A DNA stretch of 64,000 nt from Clostridia bacterium (GTDB lineage: Bacteria > Bacillota > Clostridia > Oscillospirales > Acutalibacteraceae). The position numbers were made by a program, and so were the translations under genes. Numbering within the stretch: position 1 is the first letter of the stretch; every line of letters starts with the position of its first letter. Location of the stretch: the NCBI GenBank assembly GCA_017410195.1, contig JAFQRF010000015.1, forward strand, positions 95,553 to 159,552, written 5' to 3'. The notes below the pieces were generated by a model. It saw only the letters and a program-made list of their open reading frames with translations. It did not search any database and had not been told where the DNA came from. Positions 53,601-61,502 of this stretch are shown here, in pieces.

Positions 53601-55382
53601 TTATCCGTCAGCTCTTTTTTCGGCAATTGAGTTAACTGCACCGATAACCGAGGAAGCGGCGGTTGAACCTGCGGAAAGAGTTTCTTCATAGTGCCTGCGG
53701 TATTCGCCGAAAAGAGATTCGCCGAGCTTCCAGTCGCCGATTTCCATTCCCCAGAGAGAATCCGCAATGAAGGGAGCAAAATCGTTATCTGGAATGATAT
53801 ATCCGATTGCATCATTGCAAAGCCCCATAACCAGTACCGTTTCATCGGGATTTGCTTTTCTGATAATTTCGGCAGTTGCATCAAGTTCCCAATCGGTTCC
53901 GAGATATGATTTATCCGCACCGACAACATTGCCGTAAACAAGCTGGGGAACAAGCTCTCCGGGAACGGTGAGCATCGTTATGTTTTTTCCTATTTCGATA
54001 TATCCGACTTCCGTTACAAGTGAATATCCGCTTGGGCTTTCCGAGTCAAAAACTGTTGTGAATCCGAGCATCTGTGCATCGGCGGCGAGGTAGAACAGAC
54101 CTTTGTCGAGTTTAACGGTGCATTCCTGCATTTCAACGTTGAGAATAGGTTCAACTTCCTTGGGTTTTTCTTGCGCATCAAGGATGAGTCTTGCAAATTC
54201 GTAGCCGAGTGATTTTGCCGATTTATAGTCGGATGCAAGCGGGTCGTTTTCCGCTTCGGCGGCAACCTTTGCGAGAACTGCTTCATTTTTAACGCCGTTT
54301 TTAATAACGGAAATGGGGGATTGAGCGCCTTGAATGAACATGAAATTCATTCCGTTTTCATTTATTGATTTTTCAATATAATGAGGAAAATCCGCACTCA
54401 GAAGTGAAGTTGCTCTGTCTATTGTTGTGGGATGAGCGCCGAGATTTGCAAAAACCGTAGGTGAGATTGATGCATCATCGGGAACAAATTTGAAGCAGGC
54501 AATGAAATGTTGATAGCCTTCGCCGTATCTTTTGTTGGTCAGATAGCCGTATTCATCGTCGGGATAGAGATTTTTTTCTTCGTTTCTGCCGATGCCTGCT
54601 GTTTCAAAATAGTAAAGTCTGCCTTCTGCCATTGAAAGATATGCTTCAACAATTGCATCGGATGCACCGTCAATCATAACCTCAAGAAATTCTTCATTAA
54701 TGCTTCTTTGGGTTTCAACAAAAGGAAGCCATGAAAACATATTGTTGAAAATTTTGAGTATAAGGTCAAGACTGAAGCCTTGAGTGTCAATAACCGTATG
54801 GCAATGTGTGCTGTTGATGTTTATTGCAATTATATCGCTTGAAACGTTTTTTTCGGAAAGCTTTTGTTCAACGGCTGCTCTGATAAGGCGTATATCCGCA
54901 TTACCGACTCCGATTCCGTCAACAGATGCGAATATTGCCGTGCCTCTGCCCGAACCATCGTTGAGGGCGATTGCGTTGACACCCTGGTCATCGTATACTC
55001 CGTTTATTTTCTGAGTAAAATAGCCGCCCGTGTAGTATTCCTTTGAGCCGTCGGTAAGATTTTCGGGGACGATGCTTGCCTTTCCGAAGCCGAGATTCCA
55101 TTTTGCGTTTGCGGCAGGCGTGTCAATAAAGCTGTCTGTTCCTTTATAGAAATTTTCACTTTTGCCGCTGAAATATTCATCAGCCGTCATGTAGTCCGCT
55201 TTCGGGAAAAGCCATGATGCAACTGTGAATGCACCGTTGATAACGGTGTTGACGATGTTTGAAACGGTGATAATTGCGCCGTTGTCTGCCGACTGGCTGC
55301 CAAGTGCAAATGCGTTTACGGGTGAAAGAAGAATGCAGAATACAATTAAAAATGCCGAGAAAGTTTTCGTTGTCTTTTTCAT
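53601..55382 (-). CDS. Secreted neutral-ceramidase-like protein
   Basis: 593 residues with a signal peptide (about 1-26). The mature part resembles the neutral/alkaline ceramidase catalytic domain: IAININSTHCHTVID (zinc-ligand region), TVFANLGAHPTTIDR, FMFIQGAQSP, and MGLCNDAIGYIIPDNDF. Usual ceramidases have THTH or similar at the first site; here it reads STHCHT. It may hydrolyse ceramide or another amide lipid outside the cell, but many bacterial members have unknown substrates. Minus-strand neighbour of the CDF transporter (18-base gap). Confidence 0.75.
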   Translation of the reverse strand: MKKTTKTFSAFLIVFCILLSPVNAFALGSQSADNGAIITVSNIVNTVINGAFTVASWLFPKADYMTADEYFSGKSENFYKGTDSFIDTPAANAKWNLGFGKASIVPENLTDGSKEYYTGGYFTQKINGVYDDQGVNAIALNDGSGRGTAIFASVDGIGVGNADIRLIRAAVEQKLSEKNVSSDIIAININSTHCHTVIDTQGFSLDLILKIFNNMFSWLPFVETQRSINEEFLEVMIDGASDAIVEAYLSMAEGRLYYFETAGIGRNEEKNLYPDDEYGYLTNKRYGEGYQHFIACFKFVPDDASISPTVFANLGAHPTTIDRATSLLSADFPHYIEKSINENGMNFMFIQGAQSPISVIKNGVKNEAVLAKVAAEAENDPLASDYKSAKSLGYEFARLILDAQEKPKEVEPILNVEMQECTVKLDKGLFYLAADAQMLGFTTVFDSESPSGYSLVTEVGYIEIGKNITMLTVPGELVPQLVYGNVVGADKSYLGTDWELDATAEIIRKANPDETVLVMGLCNDAIGYIIPDNDFAPFIADSLWGMEIGDWKLGESLFGEYRRHYEETLSAGSTAASSVIGAVNSIAEKRADG

Positions 55383-55400
55383 TTTGTTTTCTCCTTATCC

Positions 55401-56615
55401 TTATAAAGTATAGCTTCTGTCTATGTTAATAACCGTAAAGTATTTTTTGTCAATTTGTTTTACCGATTTTTCAACCGCAGTTCTGAATTCGTTTTCCGTC
55501 AGTGATGAGCTTCTGGGTAAAACCGCATCGAAAATAAGATTTGTATGGGTAGGACCGTCAACTATTCTGAAATCGTGAATTGTCGATTCGGGGCTGATTT
55601 TTTTGACGACAGCCGTGACGGAGTCTTTAAGTGCATGAGTGCGCTCATCGTTGATTATCGGGTCCATATGTATTGAAATTTCAATTCCGAGCTTTTCGGC
55701 AACCTGCCTTTCGATAAGGTCAATCGTATCGTGGCTGTGAAGAATGTCAACATCTGCGGGAACCTCGGCATGAAGCGAGCCGTAGATTTTTCCGTGACCG
55801 TAGCTGTGAAGCACAAGGTCGTGAATGCCGACTATGCCTTCAAACGAAAGAACAAGCTCTTCAAGCTGAGCAACGATTTCTCTGTCGGGCGGTTCTCCGA
55901 GAAGGGGACCCATTGTGTCTTTAATTATTCCGATGCCTGCATAAATAATGACAAGAGCAACAACGATGCCCATAACCGCATCGACGGGCAAATCCGTGAA
56001 TTTTGAAGCAACAAGAGCAATGAGAGAGCAGGTTGTTGCGGCGATATCGCCGATGCTGTCGGCAACAACAGCGTCAACAGCAACAGAATTCATCATTTTT
56101 CCAACCTTGCGGTTGAAAAGTGCAAGCCAGATTTTTGCAAAAATCGAAAATACAAGAACAACGACTGCAGGCACGCTGAAAATAACCGCCTCGGGATTTG
56201 TGAATTTATCAACAGAAGTTTTTATCAGCTCAACACCCATAATAAGAATGAAAAATGCAAGGGTGAGAGCGGAAATATATTCAATTCTGCCGTGGCCGAA
56301 TGGGTGTTCATCATCGGCGGGCTTGCCCGATATTTTGAATCCTACAAGGTTTATGACGGATGATATTGCATCGAAAATATTGTTTGCACCGTCGGCAACA
56401 ATCGAAACACTTTTTGTCAGCGCTCCGAAAATCATTTTAAAAACCGAAAGAACTATGTTGAGAATAATTCCGACAACCCCGCTGACAACACCAAGGCGAA
56501 GTCTGTCCTTTTCACCGAGTATGATTCCGATTGCGGCGGCACCTTTGGTTTTTCGGGATTCGTTAACGGCTTTTTTATAGTCTGCAATAAACAAACCTAA
56601 AAGAAAATCGCTCAA
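55401..56615 (-). CDS. Cation diffusion facilitator (CDF) metal transporter
   Basis: 404 residues with six membrane segments and a C-terminal cytoplasmic domain. Exports divalent metal ions in exchange for protons. Metal-site motifs are ADGANNIFDAISS in helix 2 and AVVADSIGDIAAT in helix 5; HPFGHGRIEYIS is the conserved loop after helix 2. The Asn in DGANN suggests a site other than pure zinc. Start: TTG at 56615, eight bases after AAGGAG; the GTG at 56624 overlaps that site. It begins five bases after the mscS stop, so the two are translationally linked. Confidence 0.87.
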   Translation of the reverse strand: MSDFLLGLFIADYKKAVNESRKTKGAAAIGIILGEKDRLRLGVVSGVVGIILNIVLSVFKMIFGALTKSVSIVADGANNIFDAISSVINLVGFKISGKPADDEHPFGHGRIEYISALTLAFFILIMGVELIKTSVDKFTNPEAVIFSVPAVVVLVFSIFAKIWLALFNRKVGKMMNSVAVDAVVADSIGDIAATTCSLIALVASKFTDLPVDAVMGIVVALVIIYAGIGIIKDTMGPLLGEPPDREIVAQLEELVLSFEGIVGIHDLVLHSYGHGKIYGSLHAEVPADVDILHSHDTIDLIERQVAEKLGIEISIHMDPIINDERTHALKDSVTAVVKKISPESTIHDFRIVDGPTHTNLIFDAVLPRSSSLTENEFRTAVEKSVKQIDKKYFTVINIDRSYTL

Positions 56616-56620
56616 AAGTA

Positions 56621-57451
56621 TCACTCCTTGGTAATATGCACGTCGAGCTGACCGTAGGGGATTGAAATGTTGTTTTCGTCAAACGAAAGCTTGACGGTTT
56701 CCTGCATGTAATAGAAAACATTCCAGTATTCATCTGCAGGACACCAGATAAGACATGCGAGATTAACCGAGCTTGCCGCATGCTCTTTTACGGCAATGAT
56801 GGGTTCGGGGTCGGTGAGAATAAGATTGTTTTTTTGAACAACCTCCAGAATAACCTGCTTTGCTTTTGCGATATCCGCATCATACGATATTGAGAAAATA
56901 AGGTCAAGGCGGCGTCTGTCTTCCGCATTGTAATTAACGATATTATTTGAGGTAATGTGTGAATTCGGAATGATAACCCTCTTGTTGTCAAGCGTGATAA
57001 GAACGGTATACATCATTTTAATTTCATGCACCTTACCGCTGACCGTGCCGACGTCAATATAGTCGCCGCTTTTGAACGGATGGTTTGCAAGAATCTGAAT
57101 TCCGCTGGCAAGCTGACTGATACTTGCCTGAAGACCGATACCTGCGGTAACACCTGCCGCACCGAGAGCGGTAATGAACGAATTAACATCAATATTCAGC
57201 GTTGAAAGTGCCGAAAGAATGAAAACAAATTTGAGAATGAGGGTGATGATTGTTCTGATGAATGAATGGATTGAGGGGTCAACTCCCTTTGCCTGCATTC
57301 CTTTGACAACAAGCTTTCCTATGAGATTTGAAATCAGAAAGCCGATAACAACAATCAGTGCAGCTGTGAAAAGCTGAGGAAGTTTTGAAATAATAAGTGC
57401 AGCGATTCCTTCAAGATCGCCGGCTTTGATAAGCTGAGCAAGGTCGTTCAT
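56621..57451 (-). CDS. MscS-family small mechanosensitive channel
   Basis: 276 residues. Three N-terminal membrane helices; the pore helix and following beta domain show ALGAAGVTAGIGLQASISQLASGI and PFKSGDYIDVGTVSGKVHEIKMMYT, and IIPNSHITSNNIVNY is typical. It releases solutes under hypo-osmotic stress. First gene of a pair with the CDF transporter. Together with MscL this gives two kinds of stretch channel in the window. Confidence 0.93.
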   Translation of the reverse strand: MNDLAQLIKAGDLEGIAALIISKLPQLFTAALIVVIGFLISNLIGKLVVKGMQAKGVDPSIHSFIRTIITLILKFVFILSALSTLNIDVNSFITALGAAGVTAGIGLQASISQLASGIQILANHPFKSGDYIDVGTVSGKVHEIKMMYTVLITLDNKRVIIPNSHITSNNIVNYNAEDRRRLDLIFSISYDADIAKAKQVILEVVQKNNLILTDPEPIIAVKEHAASSVNLACLIWCPADEYWNVFYYMQETVKLSFDENNISIPYGQLDVHITKE

Positions 57452-57541
57452 TTTGATTTCTCCTTAATAAAAACTGTATTATCATTCTACTCTTTTTGTA
57501 ACACTTTCGCAATAGTAAATGTTAATTTATCTTAAATGGTG

Positions 57542-57570
57542 TTGACAAAAGAGAAGATTTAAACTATAAT
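57542..57570 (+). promoter_or_regulatory. Consensus promoter of tRNA-Leu
   Basis: TTGACA (57542-57547), 17-base spacer, TATAAT (57565-57570). A perfect sigma-A consensus. Confidence 0.9.
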
Positions 57571-57629
57571 TAGGTCGGTGATTTGGGCGAAGAGTGCATG
57601 CACCCTGCCTTTGATTACCGAAAAAAGTT

Positions 57630-57716
57630 GCCGGTGTGGCGAAATCGGCAGACGCAAGGGACTTAAAATCCCTCGGTGGCAACACCGTACCGGTTCAAGT
57701 CCGGTCACCGGCACCA
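57630..57716 (+). tRNA. tRNA-Leu (TAA)
   Basis: 87 nt with a long variable arm. GCCGGTG pairs with CACCGGC; discriminator A and encoded CCA. Anticodon stem AGGGA/TCCCT encloses CTTAAAA, so the anticodon is TAA. GGTTCAAGTCC is the T-loop region. Confidence 0.95.
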
Positions 57717-57717
57717 G

Positions 57718-57750
57718 AATGCCTTTGCTTGCGCGTACAGAGGCATTAAT
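57718..57750 (+). terminator. Hairpin after tRNA-Leu
   Basis: AATGCCTTTG pairs with CAGAGGCATT around a loop; AT-rich sequence follows but no long T-run. Confidence 0.5.
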
Positions 57751-57751
57751 T

Positions 57752-57871
57752 AATGAATAATGAATAATTTTCAGATATTTTGATATACAGCTACATATTT
57801 TTATCAAGAGCATTCAACAATTGTAACCGTTGCTGTATTTTGAATTTGAAGATTTTTATTCATTGTTCATT
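57752..57871. repeat. MITE-like element with terminal inverted repeats
   Basis: AATGAATAATGAATAA at the left end is the inverse of TTATTCATTGTTCATT at the right end with one mismatch over 16 bases; the ends are about 120 bases apart. The interior is AT-rich and non-coding. The left end is preceded by TTAAT-like bases, so a short target duplication cannot be judged. Confidence 0.45.
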
Positions 57872-57883
57872 TTTTTGTTTTCA

Positions 57884-57913
57884 GGGACGACACAGCAGTC
57901 GTCCTAATTTTTT
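57884..57913 (+). terminator. Hairpin before the BlaI promoter
   Basis: GGGACGAC pairs with GTCGTCCT, loop ACAGCA, followed by AATTTTTTT. Confidence 0.75.
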
Positions 57914-57925
57914 TGCAAAAAACAC

Positions 57926-57954
57926 TTGACAAACGAGGTTTATAATTGTAAACT
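57926..57954 (+). promoter_or_regulatory. Promoter of the blaI-type/M56 operon
   Basis: TTGACA (57926-57931), 17-base spacer, TAAACT (57949-57954). Operator 1 covers the spacer and -10 box. Confidence 0.75.
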
Positions 57955-57981
57955 TAAGATGAGGTTTGTAATTATAAACCT
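57936..57981. promoter_or_regulatory. Twin operators for the BlaI-type repressor
   Basis: Two related palindromes: AGGTTTATAATTGTAAACTT (57936-57955) and AGGTTTGTAATTATAAACCT (57962-57981), with starts 26 bases apart. One lies on the -10 region and one just after it, the arrangement expected for repression by two BlaI dimers. Confidence 0.75.
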
Positions 57982-58009
57982 TAATTCTTGTATGAAACGG
58001 GGTAATTTT

Positions 58010-58372
58010 ATGAGCGATCTTACATTATGGGACAGCGAATATAAGTTTATGTGCGTTGTCTGGGAGAATGCGCCCGTCAACTCGGGCGAATTGGTTGAGC
58101 TTTGCAAGGAAAAGCTCGGCTGGAAAAAATCAACAACCTACAATGCAATCCGCAAGATGTGCGAAAAGGAGCTTATCAAAAACGAGAATGCGGTTGTGTC
58201 GGTGCTTGTTCCGAAAGAGATGGTGCAGGCAAACGAAAGCGAAAATTTTGTTGAGCGCACCTTTGACGGCTCCCTGCCGTCCTTCCTTGCATCGTTTTTG
58301 GGCGGTAAAACCATCTCCGAAAAGGAGGCTCAGCGACTGACAGAGCTTATCAATTCACATAGGGAGGGATAG
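58010..58372 (+). CDS. BlaI/MecI/CopY-family repressor
   Basis: 120 residues. Winged-helix repressor that is cut after a signal from an M56 sensor protease. LWDSEYKFMCVVWENAPVNSGELVELC and KKSTTYNAIRKMCEKELI show the DNA-binding domain; a short C-terminal dimerisation part follows. The start at 58010 follows ACGGGG; the longer frame reads through the operator region. The M56 gene begins two bases after its stop. No beta-lactamase is nearby, so the target is not simply bla. Confidence 0.9.
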   Translation: MSDLTLWDSEYKFMCVVWENAPVNSGELVELCKEKLGWKKSTTYNAIRKMCEKELIKNENAVVSVLVPKEMVQANESENFVERTFDGSLPSFLASFLGGKTISEKEAQRLTELINSHREG

Positions 58373-58374
58373 CG

Positions 58375-61300
58375 ATGTTTGATTTTTTGGAACAGACTTT
58401 TATATCATTTTTTAATATGTCATTAACGGGCAGCTACATAATTCTCGCAATTATTCTTATCAGGCAGTTATTGCAGAAGGCTCCGAAAATCTTTTCTTAT
58501 GCGCTTTGGAGCATAGCGGGGCTGAGGCTGATTTTTCCGTTTTCGTTTTCATCGGTGCTGAGCATTTTCAATCTTTTTTCCATGCCGGTTCAGACCGCAT
58601 CATCGGGAAATGTAACGGTCAATAACTTTGTTCCGGATGATATCGGAATGATGAAGACTCCCGAAATATCAACGGGTATCAAGGCAGCGGATACGGTTAT
58701 CAACCCGTTTTTGCCCGTACCTGAAATTACAGACAGCGTGAATCCGATGCAGGTTATTACTGCTGTTGCTTCTGTGCTTTGGGCTGCAGGAATAATTGCA
58801 ATGGCGGTTTACGGCTTTGTTTCTCTTGTCAAAGTCAAAAAAAGAGTTGAATTTGCAACAAAGCTTGACGGCAATATTTTTGAATGCGAAAAGGTTCGTT
58901 CACCCTTTGTTTTCGGGATTTTAAAGCCGAAAATTTATCTTCCCTGCGGTATGGACGAAAAACAGCGTGAATTTGTTATTCTTCACGAAAAGAATCATAT
59001 CCGCCGTCTTGACCATATAACGAGACTTGTTTCCTTTGCGGTGCTGATGCTTCATTGGTATAATCCGCTTGTGTGGGTTGGATTCAATCTTATGGTTCGT
59101 GACATGGAGATGAGCTGCGACGAAAAAGTTCTCCGCACACTCAGCGAGGATGAAAAGAAAAGCTACGGGCTGACCCTTGTTGCAATCGGCTCTAACCGCC
59201 GCTTTGCCGCTGCAGCACCGCTTTCATTCGGCGAAAACGTTGTTGAAAAAAGAATCGTCAACATTTTGAAATTTAAAAAGCCGAAAGTTATTGCAATTGT
59301 TGCTTGCGTTGTTCTCTGCATAGCGGTCGGCATCGTTTGCCTGACAAATTCGATTGATAAAACATATGACAAAGAAGCTCTGGCTGAAAATGTGGAAACA
59401 TTTATTGAAGAGGATTGGCAAAAGCAGGTTGAGGAAAATGACCATTATAAATATGAGATGTGCGTTGCAGGCGCAGAGGTTGTTGAGATAAGCGGCGACA
59501 ATAAAACCGCTTACGGATGGCAAAGGCTTTATTATTACAACACACCTTATTCCGAGCTTCTTAAGTATGAGCAGATTCTTTCAGAATCAAGTCCTATGCT
59601 TGCGATCGGCTTCAAAGCGGAGCTTGACGATAAGGGTAATGTTGTTTCGGTGACAAATTATGAGAATGATAAGGATGTTCCCGAATCCGTCCGTCAAAAG
59701 GGTCGGTTTGACAATGAGATTTTCGAGCGTGTACAAGAAAAAGCGCATAAAAAGTACGAAGATTATCTCTACATGGTCAAAACTTATGAAACAGAATATT
59801 CCTATGTACGCGAGAACGGTCAGTATGGTGTTGAGATTACGGGATGTGAGCTTGTAACAGACCAATTCGGCAAGCCTTGTCTTGTAATCAGAGCAAAAAA
59901 CGGGGAAAAAGACGGCGCATATTATATTGACAGCCATTTTGAACTTCTGAACTGGGCGAGCGGAGAAAACTATGAGCCGAAGCGTCCTTCGCCGTCAGAC
60001 GAAACAACCGTTCCGTCGGGAACAAGTATCGGAAAAGAAGTTCTGCACTTCGCTGACCTTTCGTTATATATCGACGAAATAAAAGAAGAGTCTTATATTG
60101 TCAGATTATTTGTTTCGGATAACAGTGGCGAAATCAGAGAGATAATGCTTGAATTGAAGAACATTAAAGCATCGTCAAAAAAACCGCAGCTTGTCTATGA
60201 TACGCTTTCTTACGGCGAACTGATTCCGATTACCGAAAAAATAAAAAATGCTGTTTCGGGAACAATTTATCCGGGTATGAATTACAATAACTTTATCAAT
60301 CTTACCGCAGAAGAACTTGAAGAGATTGTTAAATGCTATAACAAAACAAAGTTCACCAAAGTCAGAAATTATGAAATGGATATCAGCAAGTCAATCTATG
60401 TTGTGATAGATGTTCCGGATAACAAAAAGCGCCATTTTACAATTTCTTCCGGTGGCTTGGTTGAGGATACGACGGGTGAATTTTATGAATGCAACAGTAT
60501 GGAGCTGTATAAAATTGTTCGGGAAATAATGGATGCAAACGGAGTTGTTTTTCAGCCTGACAGACCGACAGCAATCGGAGAAAGTGTCGGATATACGGAA
60601 ATTACAACCGCTCCGCAGATGATAAAGCCCGAGATTGATTATCTGCTGCTTAGTGAGCCGTATACCCGACCCGAGATGTCAACGACCTCTGCACCTGAGC
60701 GTGAATCGAATTCATCAACCGGTCTTATCGTATATAATATCGAATCGAATATTCCCGAAGAACTCGGGCTGAAGCTTATGGGTATGGATGTTTCGGGCAG
60801 AGATTTTCTTGAAATAAGCTTTTATAACAGCTCGGACAGATATCTCTACATCGTGCCGAATCAGGTGATGAAGAAAAAGGTGGACGGAAATTTTGAGCGT
60901 ATGACAATAGAAAATGACTATAATCCGCAGATGAATCTTGCGGCAGTTCCTCCGAAATCATTTGTCACCGTTCAATTCCCGTTCGGATATTATTTTAATG
61001 AAAATGAGAGCGTTGTTGGTCGGTACAGCTTCGTGACCGCTGTTGACTACGGCACGGCAGAAGGCGCCGACGAAAACAACAATGTCATGATAGATTTTAA
61101 GTTCAGTGTTGAAGAAGGAGTATACTCTGAGGCTGTCCCAAATAAGAAAATACAAGGTAATCCGGTTATGATTTACGTATTTTCGCAGAATGCTCAGTCT
61201 TTCGTTTTCAGTATGTATACGGAAGAAGAGATGAAAGAAATCGTAAGACTTTTCAACAGTCTTGAAACCGAAAAGCTGCCGAGGGGCGATGCACCGACGA

Positions 61301-61452
61301 ATCAGCTTTTTGTCAGAATTGTCGATGACAAGGGCTATATCTACGGCTTTGATATTGAGCCTGACGGAATAATCAATTGGGAATACTATGCCGAAAACGG
61401 TGCAGAGCTTTATAAAGCGGTTCAGACACCTGCGTTGAATGCGGCACGATAA
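58375..61452 (+). CDS. M56/BlaR1-type sensor metalloprotease with large extracellular region
   Basis: 1025 residues. The N-terminal part has membrane helices (about 18-37, 45-65, 125-148) and the cytoplasmic zinc protease site HEKNH at residues 204-208 within LHEKNHIRRLDHI, then SCDEKVL. A further helix (about 305-322) leads to some 700 extracellular residues in place of the penicillin-binding domain of BlaR1. Within these, about 800-925 resembles an Ig-like Big_14 domain and short repeats around YDTLSYGELIP and EEIVKCYNKTKF / EEIVRLFNSLET recur. It should sense an unknown surface signal and trigger cleavage of the BlaI-type repressor. Confidence 0.88.
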   Translation: MFDFLEQTFISFFNMSLTGSYIILAIILIRQLLQKAPKIFSYALWSIAGLRLIFPFSFSSVLSIFNLFSMPVQTASSGNVTVNNFVPDDIGMMKTPEISTGIKAADTVINPFLPVPEITDSVNPMQVITAVASVLWAAGIIAMAVYGFVSLVKVKKRVEFATKLDGNIFECEKVRSPFVFGILKPKIYLPCGMDEKQREFVILHEKNHIRRLDHITRLVSFAVLMLHWYNPLVWVGFNLMVRDMEMSCDEKVLRTLSEDEKKSYGLTLVAIGSNRRFAAAAPLSFGENVVEKRIVNILKFKKPKVIAIVACVVLCIAVGIVCLTNSIDKTYDKEALAENVETFIEEDWQKQVEENDHYKYEMCVAGAEVVEISGDNKTAYGWQRLYYYNTPYSELLKYEQILSESSPMLAIGFKAELDDKGNVVSVTNYENDKDVPESVRQKGRFDNEIFERVQEKAHKKYEDYLYMVKTYETEYSYVRENGQYGVEITGCELVTDQFGKPCLVIRAKNGEKDGAYYIDSHFELLNWASGENYEPKRPSPSDETTVPSGTSIGKEVLHFADLSLYIDEIKEESYIVRLFVSDNSGEIREIMLELKNIKASSKKPQLVYDTLSYGELIPITEKIKNAVSGTIYPGMNYNNFINLTAEELEEIVKCYNKTKFTKVRNYEMDISKSIYVVIDVPDNKKRHFTISSGGLVEDTTGEFYECNSMELYKIVREIMDANGVVFQPDRPTAIGESVGYTEITTAPQMIKPEIDYLLLSEPYTRPEMSTTSAPERESNSSTGLIVYNIESNIPEELGLKLMGMDVSGRDFLEISFYNSSDRYLYIVPNQVMKKKVDGNFERMTIENDYNPQMNLAAVPPKSFVTVQFPFGYYFNENESVVGRYSFVTAVDYGTAEGADENNNVMIDFKFSVEEGVYSEAVPNKKIQGNPVMIYVFSQNAQSFVFSMYTEEEMKEIVRLFNSLETEKLPRGDAPTNQLFVRIVDDKGYIYGFDIEPDGIINWEYYAENGAELYKAVQTPALNAAR

Positions 61453-61456
61453 AAAT

Positions 61457-61495
61457 AACGGTCACAGACAATTTGTCCGTGACCGTTAAACTTTT
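61457..61495. terminator. Terminator between M56 and GPH transporter genes
   Basis: TAACGGTCAC and GTGACCGTTA with an inner GAC/GTC step, followed by AACTTTTTG. It serves both convergent genes. Confidence 0.8.
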
Positions 61496-61502
61496 TGTTT
61501 TA

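Noticed and set aside
57926..58010. Longer BlaI start reading MTNEVYNCKLK
   Set aside because: That frame would translate the promoter and operators; the start at 58010 has a ribosome binding site and gives the normal family length.
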